Positions 27,087 to 36,473 are shown, counted from the first letter of the stretch. The stretch: DNA of 64,000 nucleotides from Haloarcula sebkhae (GCF_014647415.1 NZ_BMPD01000001.1:496001-560000), one strand, 5' to 3'. The notes: generated by a model from the sequence alone, not told the origin. Numbers and translations are program-made.

Positions 27087-27182
27087 ATCAGAGAGGAGGG
27101 GCAGGTCGTAATCTACCTTGTGATACCCCGCCACGTCTCACGCCGAATCCAGAGACAGGAGACCACCGGTCCCTATCAGGGC

Positions 27183-27192
27183 GAACATGTTC
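27183..27192. promoter_or_regulatory. palindromic candidate operator upstream of norB
   Basis: GAACATGTTC is a perfect 10-base palindrome. With the preceding C it reads CGAACATGTTCT, one base from the CGAA-N4-TTCG motif that I recall for the haloarchaeal denitrification regulator NarO. It lies about 40 bases before the TATA-like TTATTTTG (27232-27239) and about 70 before the norB ATG, a position suited to an activator. Confidence 0.4.
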
Positions 27193-27260
27193 TCCCCCGT
27201 CGCCAGCGACTGGGAACGACTTATGCCCTTCTTATTTTGGGATGCTGGAGTTCCAACCAC

Positions 27261-29543
27261 ATGGAACTCAAACGCAAAACGATCGCGAAGGTGATCGCCG
27301 CCGCGTTCGTCTTCAACCTCATCGTCATGGGGGCCGGCGCGTGGATCGCGTATCAGGAAGCGCCACCTATCCCCGAACAGGTTGTCGGACCCGACGGCGA
27401 GACGCTCGTCACGGGAGAGGACATCCGCGACGGAAAGAAGGCGTTCCAGAAGAACGGGCTGATGAACCACGGGTCGATTCTCGGAAACGGCGCGTACTAC
27501 GGCGCGGACTACACCGCCGACTCACTGGAGTTGAAGACCCAGTATATGCGGACGTACTACGCCGAAGAGCGCTACGGGTCCGAGTACAAATCGCTGTCGA
27601 CGGCCGAACAGGCCGCCGTCGATGACGACGTGAAACAGGACCTCAGTGGGGAGTACGAGGGCGGAAACATCGAGTACTCCGCCGCAGAGTTGTACGCCCA
27701 CCAGCAGGTCCGTCAGGAGTACGTCGAACGATATCACGAAGGGAGCCACGAACGGGGCGTCCCCGAGGGGATGATCGACTCCGAAGCCGACGCCCGCCAG
27801 TTCGCCGACTTCGCCATGTGGACGGCGTGGTTCTCCCACACCGACCGGCCGGGCGGCGAACACTCCTACACGAACGACTGGCCCTACGAGCCTGCCGCCG
27901 GTAACGACGCAACCGGCGCGGCGATGACCTGGAGCGTCATCGCGATGGTCCTCCTCGTCGGTGCTGCCGGTGGTGGCATCTGGCTGTACCAGTCTGTCAG
28001 TCTCCCGGAGCCGTCCGCTGGCGACCTCTCGGTGCCCGAACCGGGCGACGTGAGCATCTTCCCCAGCCAGCGGGCCGCCTTGCGGTTCATCCCGGTTGCC
28101 GCCGGATTGTTCCTTGCACAGGTGTTGCTCGGTGGGTTACTCGCTCACTTCTACATCGAACGAGCCGGCTTCTTCGGCGTCGAGGAAATATTCGGCGTCC
28201 CAATCCTCCAGCTACTGCCCTTTGCCATAGCGAAGACCTGGCACATCGACCTGGGCATCCTCTGGATCGCCGCGACGTGGCTCGGTGCAGGGCTGTTCCT
28301 TCCACCGCTGCTGACTGGCCACGAACCCAGTCGCCAGTCGACGTATATCAACACGCTACTCGGAGCTATCGTCGTCGTCACCGTCGGCGGCCTCGGCGGT
28401 ATCTGGCTCGGCTCCCAGGGTTACTTCGGTGACCTCTGGTGGATCGTCGGCAACGAGGGACTGGAGTACCTCGAAGTCGGGAAGCTCTGGCAGGTCGGGC
28501 TGTTCGTCGGCTTCGGCCTGTGGGCCGTCCTCTCGATCCGAGGCCTGAAGCCGCTGCTGGACCGCGAGCCGGTGTTCGGCCTCGCACACATGATCCTGTA
28601 CGCCGGCGGCTCCATCGCCCTGCTGTTTACCGCCGGGTTCTTCTTTACTCCCGAGACCAACATCGCCGTCACGGAGTTCTGGCGCTGGTGGGTCGTCCAC
28701 ATGTGGGTCGAAGGTGCCTTCGAGTTCTTCATCGTCGCCATCATCGGCCTGACGCTGGTGTCCATGAACCTGCTCAGCCGCCGCAGTGCGGAGAAGGCGG
28801 TCATGTTTCAGGCATTGCTGGTGATGAGTACGGGCGTCATCGGCGTCTCCCACCACTACTGGTGGGTCGGGATGCCCGACATGTGGGTACCCATCGGGAG
28901 CGTGTTCTCGACGCTGGAACTGCTCCCGCTGGTGTTCATCCTCTACGAGGCGCTGGGCCAGTATCGGGCGATGTCCGAGACCGGCGGGTTCCCCTACAAG
29001 CTCCCGTTCATGTTCATCATCGCCAGCGGGGTCTGGAACTTCGTCGGGGCCGGCGTGCTCGGGTTCTTCATCAACCTCCCGCTGATCAACTACTACGAGC
29101 ACGGGACCTACCTCACGGTCGGCCACGCCCACGCCGCGATGTTCGGGGCCTTCGGCTTCCTCGCGCTGGGGATGGTCACCTACATGCTCCAGCTCGCTAT
29201 CAAGCCCGGCCGCTGGGACGGCTCTTGGCTCCGGGCGGCGTTCTGGTGCTGGAACGTCGGCCTGACGCTGATGGTGTTCGTCTCCGTCCTGCCCGTGGGC
29301 TTCCTCCAGCTGGAGGCGGCGTTCACCGGTAGCTACGCCGCGGCCCGGAGCGTGGCGTTCTACAACCAGCCGATCGTCCAGACGCTGTTCTGGGCGCGAC
29401 TCCCCGGTGACACGCTCATCATCCTCGGGACGGCTATCTACGCGGCCGACCTGATCCGCAAGCGGTTCGTCCTCCGAAGGTCCGAGGACGACCCCACGGT
29501 CGAGGACATGGCCGTCGCGGAGGGCGTGATGGGCGACGACTGA
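27261..29543 (+). CDS. norB: quinol-dependent nitric oxide reductase
   Basis: 760 residues with about 14 membrane segments. It reduces NO to N2O at the cytoplasmic membrane, taking electrons from quinol. The N-terminal extension (about 35-225) is extracellular and soluble, as in qNOR, and the heme-copper core follows. Core histidines appear in AKTWHIDLGILWIAATWLG, WWVVHMWVEGAFEFF, SHHYWWVGMPD and VGHAHAAMFGAFGFLALG. The start at 27261 gives the family N-terminus; a box about 29 bases upstream suggests a leaderless message. It stands alone, with no nirK or nos genes nearby in this window. Confidence 0.93.
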   Translation: MELKRKTIAKVIAAAFVFNLIVMGAGAWIAYQEAPPIPEQVVGPDGETLVTGEDIRDGKKAFQKNGLMNHGSILGNGAYYGADYTADSLELKTQYMRTYYAEERYGSEYKSLSTAEQAAVDDDVKQDLSGEYEGGNIEYSAAELYAHQQVRQEYVERYHEGSHERGVPEGMIDSEADARQFADFAMWTAWFSHTDRPGGEHSYTNDWPYEPAAGNDATGAAMTWSVIAMVLLVGAAGGGIWLYQSVSLPEPSAGDLSVPEPGDVSIFPSQRAALRFIPVAAGLFLAQVLLGGLLAHFYIERAGFFGVEEIFGVPILQLLPFAIAKTWHIDLGILWIAATWLGAGLFLPPLLTGHEPSRQSTYINTLLGAIVVVTVGGLGGIWLGSQGYFGDLWWIVGNEGLEYLEVGKLWQVGLFVGFGLWAVLSIRGLKPLLDREPVFGLAHMILYAGGSIALLFTAGFFFTPETNIAVTEFWRWWVVHMWVEGAFEFFIVAIIGLTLVSMNLLSRRSAEKAVMFQALLVMSTGVIGVSHHYWWVGMPDMWVPIGSVFSTLELLPLVFILYEALGQYRAMSETGGFPYKLPFMFIIASGVWNFVGAGVLGFFINLPLINYYEHGTYLTVGHAHAAMFGAFGFLALGMVTYMLQLAIKPGRWDGSWLRAAFWCWNVGLTLMVFVSVLPVGFLQLEAAFTGSYAAARSVAFYNQPIVQTLFWARLPGDTLIILGTAIYAADLIRKRFVLRRSEDDPTVEDMAVAEGVMGDD

Positions 29544-29629
29544 GCCGCAGTCGGGTTTCGGCTGTGCGCCGTCACGGCTGAACCTCGATGCGACTGACAG
29601 GGGCGAGAAAAGAGAAGGAAACGCCGGGT

Positions 29630-31390
29630 CTAGACGGGGAACTGCGTCGCCGTTCCGGCGACGATGACCCACGTCACGAGGACGGCGTTGATCGTCGCGC
29701 CGACCCAGACCCGACCCGTCTTTCTGAAGAAGTACGTGCTAACGAAGGCCACGATGCTGAGCAGGGCGACGAACTGCAGCGCCAGGATTGTCAGCAGTGG
29801 GTGGCCAAGCGGCAGGGGCTGGCCGGTCAGCAACGGAATATACTGAATCGCCAGTAGCACGACGAACCCACCGACGACGATGAGCCAGTTCATCGCCATC
29901 GCATGGCGAAGCGACCGGGACTCGCCCTCGGGACGGAGCTGGCCGTGCAGGAGCGCGCCGAGAACGACGAAGAAGGCAAACAGCGGCAGGAGATACGAGA
30001 AGCTAATCCGGAACTGCGCCGGGGACAGGAGTTTGATGGCGAACACCCAGATACGGAAGTCCGTCTGGAACAGGAACGCCACAACGGCTTCAAACAGGTA
30101 CAGCACGCCGACGGTAGCGACGCCGGCTAAGACCGAGACGCCGAGCGTTCGTGCACCGTCGCCCGTATCGAGGCCGTAGTTCGCCAGCGACACCGACGGG
30201 TCGTCCGCGTTGCTCGTGTAATGCCACACCGCAAACAACACCGCCGTGATGACCGTGTTCCCCAGCGCCCAGACGATCACACCGTTGTTGATCTGCTGTG
30301 GGAACAGCCAACTGAGCCCGATGATCGACGGTGCGATGTCCTGCAACGGGAAGTACGTCACAATCGGGATAGCCGCTGCGAGGAGCGACGCCGCGTACCG
30401 CTTGGCGCCGGTCATCCCCTTCCCATCAGGATACTCCCGCCGGAGCCTGTCAGTCGATACTCGTTCGATGAGCAGCCCGCCGGCCGGGAACAGTGACAGC
30501 ACACCGCCGATGAGGGCGATAAAGGTCCCCAGCGATTTCCAGTACCAGACCTGATTGCCAGGGTCCATCTCGTCTTCACCTTCGAGCGTGAGCTGGAGCC
30601 ATTCGATGGACGCGCCGATAGCTGTGGTCGAGAGGTGGTCGCCGGGATGGGTCGTTGCCGGTGTGTACAGCCGGCGTGCGGTCCCATCGTCGACGCTGCC
30701 GTAGGTACGCCCCTCCTCGACGGCGCTGTCCGTCCCGAACACCGTCTGGAGTTTTCCGCTCTGTTCAACGTCGGAAGCACTCGCCGTCCCCCACATCAGC
30801 GGGGAGAACTCGTCGTATTCGCTGAACACGACGGCGAAGTTCCGCGGGAACGAGTCAGTGCCTTTGGGGGCGCGGTTCGATCCAGTGGATGACCCCTCAA
30901 TGACCATCGATTCGTACCCGTCCGGGTGGGCTGCGGCCGCCGTGACGACGGTCCAACCGCCCATTGAGTGCCCTTCGAGCCCGATGTTTTCGTTGTCGAC
31001 GTAGTCCAGCGACCGAAGGTATTCGAGGCTGTCGGGGCCACCATAGCCGTTCTTGAACGCTGGCGGGTCCGAGTAGCCGTGGCCGGTCTGGTCGATAGCG
31101 AGGACGACGAAACCACGCCGTGCGTACTCGATCGCGAACGGCGATTGCGTCTCTTTCGAATTGATGTACCCGTGGACGGCCAACACCCCCGGTTGCGGGG
31201 AAGCGCTACTCGCCTCTTCAGGGATGTACAGCGTCCCGCTCATCATCGTTCCGTTGGTCCCGGAGAACGTCACGTCGCGAACCTCCACGGAACCGCCGTC
31301 TGTCTGTACCGTCCATGCGAGCCCGCTTCCGCTGAATATCAGGAGTACCGACACTGCAGCTACGATCCACAGTCGTCTATCATCGTTCAT
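29630..31390 (-). CDS. membrane-anchored alpha/beta hydrolase with C-terminal transmembrane domain
   Basis: 586 residues. A signal-anchor segment (about 7-26) is followed by an extracellular alpha/beta hydrolase: VLAVHGYINSKETQ, IDQTGHGYSDP and the nucleophile elbow GLEGHSMGGWTVV (about 139-151), with a late His in TTHPGDHLS. From about residue 285 to the end there are about eight membrane helices. The arrangement resembles a family of archaeal and bacterial membrane hydrolases of unknown substrate. It converges with norB and is divergent from the region at 31400. Confidence 0.83.
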   Translation of the reverse strand: MNDDRRLWIVAAVSVLLIFSGSGLAWTVQTDGGSVEVRDVTFSGTNGTMMSGTLYIPEEASSASPQPGVLAVHGYINSKETQSPFAIEYARRGFVVLAIDQTGHGYSDPPAFKNGYGGPDSLEYLRSLDYVDNENIGLEGHSMGGWTVVTAAAAHPDGYESMVIEGSSTGSNRAPKGTDSFPRNFAVVFSEYDEFSPLMWGTASASDVEQSGKLQTVFGTDSAVEEGRTYGSVDDGTARRLYTPATTHPGDHLSTTAIGASIEWLQLTLEGEDEMDPGNQVWYWKSLGTFIALIGGVLSLFPAGGLLIERVSTDRLRREYPDGKGMTGAKRYAASLLAAAIPIVTYFPLQDIAPSIIGLSWLFPQQINNGVIVWALGNTVITAVLFAVWHYTSNADDPSVSLANYGLDTGDGARTLGVSVLAGVATVGVLYLFEAVVAFLFQTDFRIWVFAIKLLSPAQFRISFSYLLPLFAFFVVLGALLHGQLRPEGESRSLRHAMAMNWLIVVGGFVVLLAIQYIPLLTGQPLPLGHPLLTILALQFVALLSIVAFVSTYFFRKTGRVWVGATINAVLVTWVIVAGTATQFPV

Positions 31391-31649
31391 GACATTACCA
31401 CGAGGACAGGTGAAACACTCAGTGAATTAAAGTTACTGTAAACTCCAAGCCGACGGTAAAGAATTGAGAGCGAACCTGAAAATGAGACATTGACCCGTTA
31501 AAAAGAGGGGATGGGTCTTCTCCCACGTAGTGTACCGTCTCTCAGCTATCATTCATTACCAGTTATCAAGCGTTGCCGATAAACCGACGTTCTACGCATC
31601 TATGCGCACAATAGCCGCTCTCACTCCGTCACCCACCTCACCGACGAGG

Positions 31650-32021
31650 TTACGCGCCGCCGAGTTCGTTGGTCCAGAGATGCTCGATATCGGCTTCGAG
31701 ATCGGCCGTATCGAGCGCCTCGACACCGGAGAGGTACTCGCGGGCGTCAGTGAGGTGCTGCTGGACAGCGGCCACGTCGTCGACCGACTTCGCGGCACAG
31801 AGCGATACCCGCGCTCGGTTGATCTCCAGTCGCTCCCCGAGCGCCTGCGTCATCGGGATGTCGTACTCGTCGCTGAGTTGTGCGATGCGGTCCAGCACGC
31901 CTGTCGGGACTTCCAGTTGCGCCGCAATGTCCCTCGACGGCAGGTCGACGGTCACGTCGGTCGTCTCACACTCACTCTCCCCCCACGGCGCGATAACGTA
32001 CTCCTGTCCCTCTGTGGACAT
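31650..32021 (-). CDS. conserved-looking haloarchaeal protein, unknown function
   Basis: 123 residues from the ATG at 32021. A TATA-like stretch (minus strand, about 32047-32053) lies 28 bases upstream and favours this ATG over the one at 32048. The N-terminal 40 residues look beta-rich (EYVIAPWGESE), and the remainder is helical and acidic. No motif is recognised. It lies between the hydrolase and the dioxygenase genes on the same strand, with gaps too wide to prove an operon. Confidence 0.6.
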   Translation of the reverse strand: MSTEGQEYVIAPWGESECETTDVTVDLPSRDIAAQLEVPTGVLDRIAQLSDEYDIPMTQALGERLEINRARVSLCAAKSVDDVAAVQQHLTDAREYLSGVEALDTADLEADIEHLWTNELGGA

Positions 32022-32103
32022 GTAACACTGGACATCCCGGACACGCATATTTACTCGCAGACTAACAGAGGGAATGTAGCGGATACCGATCGATTCGGTA
32101 GCG

Positions 32104-33093
32104 TTAGTCGTCGGCTTCCGCGGCCTCTGGCCGGGGAATTGTCACGTCCGTGAGCCCCGCTTCGATTTCCTCGCGCCGACCCTCAAACTTCCCGGGCAGC
32201 ACCAGCCGGCCACCGAGGTCATCAAGCGGTTCGTCGCTGTCGTAGCCGGGGCCGCTTGTGGCGAGTTCGAACAGCACACCGCCGAACTCCCGGAAGTAGA
32301 CCGAGCGGAACCAGTGGCGGTCGATCTGTGACGTGGGGCGCAGCCCCGCACCGCGAACGGCCTCGCGCATCGACTGCTGGTCCTCATCAGTCGGCGTCTG
32401 GAAGGCGACGTGATGGACCGTGCCGTGGCCCTGACGGCCACCCTCGATAGTCGGCAACACGTCGACGTACTTCCCGACGGTCCCCGTCGCGGCGAAGCGG
32501 GTCCGCTCGTCGCCGGGCGTGTCGCCCTGTGCCTGCTCGGTACCGACTTCTTCTAAGCCCATCGTCTGGAGCAGTTCCTCCGTGGGTTCGGGGTCAGCCA
32601 GCCACAGCGTCACGGAGTGGAAGCCGCGGATCGCGGCGTCTTCGGGGACGAACTCCGTCCACGGTTCGGTCGGGTCGTCGTCAGGAATCTCGACTTCGAC
32701 CAGTTCGACCGGCAACCCGTCCGGGTCGCGGAACGGAAGGACAGTCTCGTCGAAGCGCTCGACGCGGTCGTCGTAGTCGACGCCGTACTCGTCGAAGCGG
32801 TCCTCCCAGTAGTCGAGGCTCCCTTCGGGAACACGGAATGCAGTGCGTGAAACCTGTCCGGAGCCGACCTTCCCCTGTGCGTGATCCTCCCACGGGAAGA
32901 ACGTCATGCTCGTCCCCGGGTTCCCCTCGGCATCAGCGAAGAAGAAGTGGTACGTACTGGGGTCGTCCTGATTGATCGAGCGCTTGACGAGCCTGAGCCC
33001 GAGCGTCTCGACCCAGAAGTCCATGTTCTGCTGCGGGTCGCTCGCGATGCATGTGACGTGGTGGATACCCGGTGTCGGGGTGACTTCGGTCAT
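32104..33093 (-). CDS. ring-cleaving dioxygenase-like VOC protein
   Basis: 329 residues made of two vicinal-oxygen-chelate halves. The first metal ligand is in GIHHVTCIASDPQQNMDFWV (about 8-27). The repeat is at GFHSVTLWLAD, GTVHHVAFQTP and VLFELAT, which supply His and Glu ligands. The length and the pattern SRTAFRVPEGSLDYWEDRF fit the MhqO/LinE-type branch, often annotated as ring-cleaving dioxygenases that act on hydroquinones. The real substrate is unknown. It is divergent from the PPAT gene. Confidence 0.87.
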   Translation of the reverse strand: MTEVTPTPGIHHVTCIASDPQQNMDFWVETLGLRLVKRSINQDDPSTYHFFFADAEGNPGTSMTFFPWEDHAQGKVGSGQVSRTAFRVPEGSLDYWEDRFDEYGVDYDDRVERFDETVLPFRDPDGLPVELVEVEIPDDDPTEPWTEFVPEDAAIRGFHSVTLWLADPEPTEELLQTMGLEEVGTEQAQGDTPGDERTRFAATGTVGKYVDVLPTIEGGRQGHGTVHHVAFQTPTDEDQQSMREAVRGAGLRPTSQIDRHWFRSVYFREFGGVLFELATSGPGYDSDEPLDDLGGRLVLPGKFEGRREEIEAGLTDVTIPRPEAAEADD

Positions 33094-33230
33094 TGGTATC
33101 AATACGTGCCGGAGCTACTTGAGTGACTGCTGACGCGAGTGTTACCGGGTTACAGTCGATGGAAGCAGTTGGCGCTGACGAGTCATGCGACGGACAGCAG
33201 TTATATATGACACTGGTGGGACATTCGCGT

Positions 33231-33758
33231 ATGGCAGACGCGGACCGGACAGCGATTCTCGGCGGAACCTTCACACCGATTCACAACGGCCACCGGGCGC
33301 TCCTGCACAAAGCGTTTCAGACCGCAAGCCACGACGGGAGCGGCGACGGGCACGTCATCGTCGGTCTGACCAGCCCCGAACTGGCCACAGAGACGCGTAG
33401 CGACCCGACGCACGTCGACCAGTTGGGTGCGTACGATGACCGTCGAAGCGCGCTCGCTTCCGAGTTGGACCAGCTGGGTGAGCCGTACACCGCCACGTAT
33501 GAGATCGTCCGGTTAGACGACACGCAAGGACCGGCCGCGACACGGGCGGACGTGGATGCGCTCGTCGCGTCGCCGGAGGCAAAGGCACAGCGCCGCGCCT
33601 ACGAACTCAATCAGCAGCGGCGGGACGCGGGACTCCACCCGCTGGAAATCCACACGCCACCGTTCGTCGTGGCGGAAGACGGCACGCGAATCAGCAGCAC
33701 CCGGATTCGGAACGGCGAAATCGACGTACACGGCCGCCTGCTCGATGCGTCGGAGTGA
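33231..33758 (+). CDS. coaD: archaeal phosphopantetheine adenylyltransferase
   Basis: 175 residues from the ATG at 33231. The box TTATATATG (33201-33209) lies 22-30 bases upstream, a clear leaderless arrangement. The nucleotidyltransferase motif GGTFTPIHNGHRALL (about 9-23) and the C-terminal EDGTRISSTRIRNGE (about 147-161) define the archaeal PPAT family. It adds AMP to 4'-phosphopantetheine in the penultimate step of coenzyme A synthesis. The neighbouring cobalt/nickel transporter is convergent. Confidence 0.92.
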   Translation: MADADRTAILGGTFTPIHNGHRALLHKAFQTASHDGSGDGHVIVGLTSPELATETRSDPTHVDQLGAYDDRRSALASELDQLGEPYTATYEIVRLDDTQGPAATRADVDALVASPEAKAQRRAYELNQQRRDAGLHPLEIHTPPFVVAEDGTRISSTRIRNGEIDVHGRLLDASE

Positions 33759-33796
33759 CAGCGGTCAGTTAGAAGTCCACCCTCGGATCCGGACCG

Positions 33797-34609
33797 TCAT
33801 TCTATGGTATCTAAACCAGCCGCATCCAGCTGTTCGGCGGCATTATCGACAGTCAGCGGCACGTCCGCTGTTCGACCCTCGAACAGTCTGACGACCTGTG
33901 GCGGGCGCAGATCACAGTCCCGCAGCAGGTCGGTGTCGGTCAGGATACGTCGGGTCGGCCCCCTCGAAGCAATCGTACCGGCATCGTCAAGCAGCAGCAC
34001 CCGGTCTGCGACGTGTGGAACGAGTTCGGTATCCGGCGTCGAAACAACGAGCGTGACGCCGTCGGCCGCGAGGTCGTCGAGCAGGTCGAGAATCGTTTTC
34101 CGGTTCGCGGCGTCGACGTTGCTCACCGGCTCATCGAGCAACAGTACGTCTGGTTCGACGGTGAGCGCGCTGGCGAGGGCGGCCCGGCGCTGCTCGCCAC
34201 CGCTGAGTCGGAACGGCGGCTTCGACAGGAGGCCGTCGAGGTCAAGTCGGTCTGCGACTCGCTCAACGCGGCGGTCGACTTCCGCGCGGTCGCAGTCGAG
34301 CTGTGCCGGCCCGTAGGCGAGATCCTCCCGGACGGTCGGATTGAACAGGTAATCGGCAGGGTTTTGCGTGAGGACGCTCAGCCGACTACGGACGGTATCG
34401 GCGTCGGTCGTCTCCCCGAAGTACCGGACTTGCCCGCCGTCAGGGTCGACCAGACTGCCCAGCAGTTCCAGCAGCGTCGACTTGCCGGCCCCGTTCGGAC
34501 CGAGCAGTGCCACACGCTCGCCGCGCTCGATGGATGCGTCGACGCCGTCGACGGCCAGCGTTTCGTCCGGGTACGCGTACCGGAGATCAGTGGCCTCGAT
34601 GGCAGTCAC
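33797..34609 (-). CDS. cbiO: ECF nickel/cobalt transporter ATPase (CbiO/NikO)
   Basis: 270 residues starting at GTG 34609, whose first bases overlap the stop of cbiQ as GTGA. Walker A is LLGPNGAGKSTLLELL, the signature FRLSGGEQRRAALASAL, Walker B DVLLLDEPVSNVD, and the switch His is replaced by a VVSTPDTELV region. It powers the membrane complex with CbiQ and CbiM. NikR sits at the head of the cluster on the other strand, so nickel is the more likely metal. The product is shorter upstream than the open frame suggests. Confidence 0.92.
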   Translation of the reverse strand: MTAIEATDLRYAYPDETLAVDGVDASIERGERVALLGPNGAGKSTLLELLGSLVDPDGGQVRYFGETTDADTVRSRLSVLTQNPADYLFNPTVREDLAYGPAQLDCDRAEVDRRVERVADRLDLDGLLSKPPFRLSGGEQRRAALASALTVEPDVLLLDEPVSNVDAANRKTILDLLDDLAADGVTLVVSTPDTELVPHVADRVLLLDDAGTIASRGPTRRILTDTDLLRDCDLRPPQVVRLFEGRTADVPLTVDNAAEQLDAAGLDTIE

Positions 34610-35397
34610 GCGACCACCACCACGACGGCGAGTGCGACGACCAGACCGAAGGCGAGGTCGGCTCGTCCAAGCGGCTCCCTCGGCTGTACCGGCGTCGAGC
34701 CAGTGCCGCCGCGGGCGCGGGCGGCCCGCTGGACCCGCTCGCCGCGTTCTAGGCTCCGGACGAGAAACGAGCCCACGAAGTGGCCCGAATCGCGCCAGTT
34801 CCGGCGGAGACTCGGCTCGGCGATGGTTCTGCTCCGTCGAGCCCGGACCATGCGTTCGAGTTCGGCGAAAAAGAGGAGGAGATAACGGTACGTGATTCCG
34901 AGCAGTGAGACGGCAATCGGTGGTGCTCGGAGCCGGCGAAACGCTGCCAGCAGGTCGGCGAAACGAGTCGTCAACAGCAGCACGGACAGGAAACCGACAC
35001 ACGCGGTTACGCGGACAGCAAACGTGAGCACGTAGTCGACGCCAGCGGCCGAGAGCGGGAGCGCGCCCAGCGAGGGGCCGCCCATCAAGAACGCTTGCGG
35101 CGCGACGACCACGAACGCGAACGCTGGCGGCCCGGTCAGCCGACTCAGGAAGGTCCGAACGGGGACCCGAGAAAGGGCCGCGAGCACTGTGGCAAAAAGC
35201 GCGAGCGCGCTGACGACGGCCAGCGCCCGCTGTGTCACAGTCAGGGCGACAAGCGTCGCAATACCGACGAGCTTGACCGTCGGCGTGACGGCCTGGAGAA
35301 ACCCGTCCCGGTCCGGCAGGTCCTCTGCGAGCAAGAACCACTGGGCGCTGGCCGCGATGGCCGCGACGGTCCGGTCGAGCAGATCTCTACCGGACAT
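34606..35397 (-). CDS. cbiQ: ECF transporter transmembrane component (CbiQ/NikQ)
   Basis: 263 residues with five to six membrane segments. The ECF-T coupling motif occurs as RAARARGGTG (about 223-232) near the C-terminal cytoplasmic helix, after LERGERVQ. It links the substrate-specific CbiM part to the ATPase. It overlaps cbiO by 4 bases and begins 3 bases after the PDGLE-type gene, so the cluster is one operon. The C-terminal hydrophobic stretch (about 244-263) is an extra segment. Confidence 0.9.
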   Translation of the reverse strand: MSGRDLLDRTVAAIAASAQWFLLAEDLPDRDGFLQAVTPTVKLVGIATLVALTVTQRALAVVSALALFATVLAALSRVPVRTFLSRLTGPPAFAFVVVAPQAFLMGGPSLGALPLSAAGVDYVLTFAVRVTACVGFLSVLLLTTRFADLLAAFRRLRAPPIAVSLLGITYRYLLLFFAELERMVRARRSRTIAEPSLRRNWRDSGHFVGSFLVRSLERGERVQRAARARGGTGSTPVQPREPLGRADLAFGLVVALAVVVVVA

Positions 35398-35400
35398 CAG

Positions 35401-35715
35401 CTACTGTCGCTGGTCGGTGTCCGCCCCGAGCAGGCGACCGATGCCAGCACCGAGAAGGAGCGTCAGTGCCGTCCCGACGACAGCCGACACGAACGTCCCG
35501 GTTGCACCGCCGAGGCCGGGGACGCCGTAGTCGGGGAACAGCGCGGAACCGATGGCGGTGGCGTGTTCCGTCGCGCCGGTCGCCTCGGCAGCATTCTCCA
35601 GCGGTTCAGCGTAGCCGACCTGGCCAGCCGCCCACCCGAACACCGGCGCGAGCAGCGTCAGGACCAGCAGCGCGGCGAGCGCACGAGGCAGCCAGTCGGG
35701 GCGGTTCCGAGCCAT
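35401..35715 (-). CDS. CbiN-like PDGLE-domain protein
   Basis: 104 residues from the ATG at 35715, which shares one base with the cbiM stop (TGATG); GTG at 35718 is the alternative. It has an N-terminal membrane segment, an extracellular loop (EPLENAAEATGATEHATAIG) and a second membrane segment. The loop is the PDGLE-type region that replaces CbiN in archaeal cobalt/nickel ECF systems. It is the accessory small subunit of the transporter. Confidence 0.83.
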   Translation of the reverse strand: MARNRPDWLPRALAALLVLTLLAPVFGWAAGQVGYAEPLENAAEATGATEHATAIGSALFPDYGVPGLGGATGTFVSAVVGTALTLLLGAGIGRLLGADTDQRQ

Positions 35716-36353
35716 CACGCGCTCACCTCCGGAGCGGCGTTCGGCCGGAGGTCGGGGCGAGCACGGGCGAGGTAGCGGTAGACCGAGGCGGTGATGGCCC
35801 CCTCAATCAACCCCAGCACGAGGTGCCCGACACCCATTATCGACAGCGTCGTCAACAACTGGTACTGGAACGCCGACGAAAGGCCGAGCTGGAGCGCGGC
35901 GGTCAGTGCGCCGGCCGTGATTCCCAACCACCCCGCGACGAAGGCGGCGCGGAACTCGCCGTAGGGGACGAGCAGGCGATAGAGGGCGTAGCCGACGTAC
36001 ACTTCGACGACAGCCATGTTGAATACGTTCGCACCAAGCACCACGAGCCCGCCGTCGCCGAAGACGAGCGCCTGAATCGTGACGACAGTCGCGACACAGA
36101 GTGCGCCCAGATGCGGGCCGAGAAGGATCGCCGCGAACGCACCCCCGACGAAGTGTGCGCTGGTGCCGCCCGGAATCGGCCAGTCAAGCATCTGTGCGGC
36201 GAAGATGCTCGCGGCGACGACACCGAGCAGCGGCGCGCGCGCGTCGGATATCTCACCGTTGACGCGCTTGGCAGCGACGCTCAGGACGACGACCGCAAGC
36301 GCACCGAACAGCAGCGCAAGCGGCAGATCAATATATCCGTCGGGAATGTGCAT
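35715..36353 (-). CDS. cbiM: ECF transporter substrate-specific component (CbiM/NikM)
   Basis: 212 residues. The N-terminus MHIPDGYI is the diagnostic metal-binding start: the amino group and His2 coordinate Ni or Co. Further signatures are PIPGGTSAHFVGGAFAAILLG and GDGGLVVLGANVFNMAVV. Five to six membrane helices follow. It is the first gene of the four-gene operon. Its TATA box (GTATTATTA on the minus strand, 36380-36388) lies 27 bases upstream and is embedded in an inverted-repeat array, so NikR repression at this promoter is likely. Confidence 0.92.
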   Translation of the reverse strand: MHIPDGYIDLPLALLFGALAVVVLSVAAKRVNGEISDARAPLLGVVAASIFAAQMLDWPIPGGTSAHFVGGAFAAILLGPHLGALCVATVVTIQALVFGDGGLVVLGANVFNMAVVEVYVGYALYRLLVPYGEFRAAFVAGWLGITAGALTAALQLGLSSAFQYQLLTTLSIMGVGHLVLGLIEGAITASVYRYLARARPDLRPNAAPEVSA

Positions 36354-36375
36354 ACTACTCAGGTCTGGCCCCGGC

Positions 36376-36429
36376 GCAGTAATAATACTTTTTCATCGGG
36401 CAGTATTACTGCCGGTGGGTGAGTATTAC
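36376..36429. promoter_or_regulatory. candidate NikR operator array between cbiM and nikR
   Basis: GCAGTAATA (36376-36384) and TATTACTGC (36404-36412) form a 9-base inverted repeat with a 19-base spacer. The right arm is also part of the palindrome GCAGTATTACTGC (36400-36412). AGTATTAC occurs twice, at 36402-36409 and 36422-36429, exactly 20 bases apart. The left arm overlaps the cbiM TATA box. The arrangement is like the bacterial NikR operator (two 6-base arms, about 16 apart), with a different half-site. Confidence 0.55.
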
Positions 36430-36473
36430 CGAAGCCCGGATATCCATATGCGGGCCCATCCCTATCGACACAC

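Noticed and set aside
28356-29672. 438-codon open frame opposite the nitric oxide reductase
   Set aside because: Low-complexity, highly charged translation, complementary to membrane-segment codons; no independent start context.
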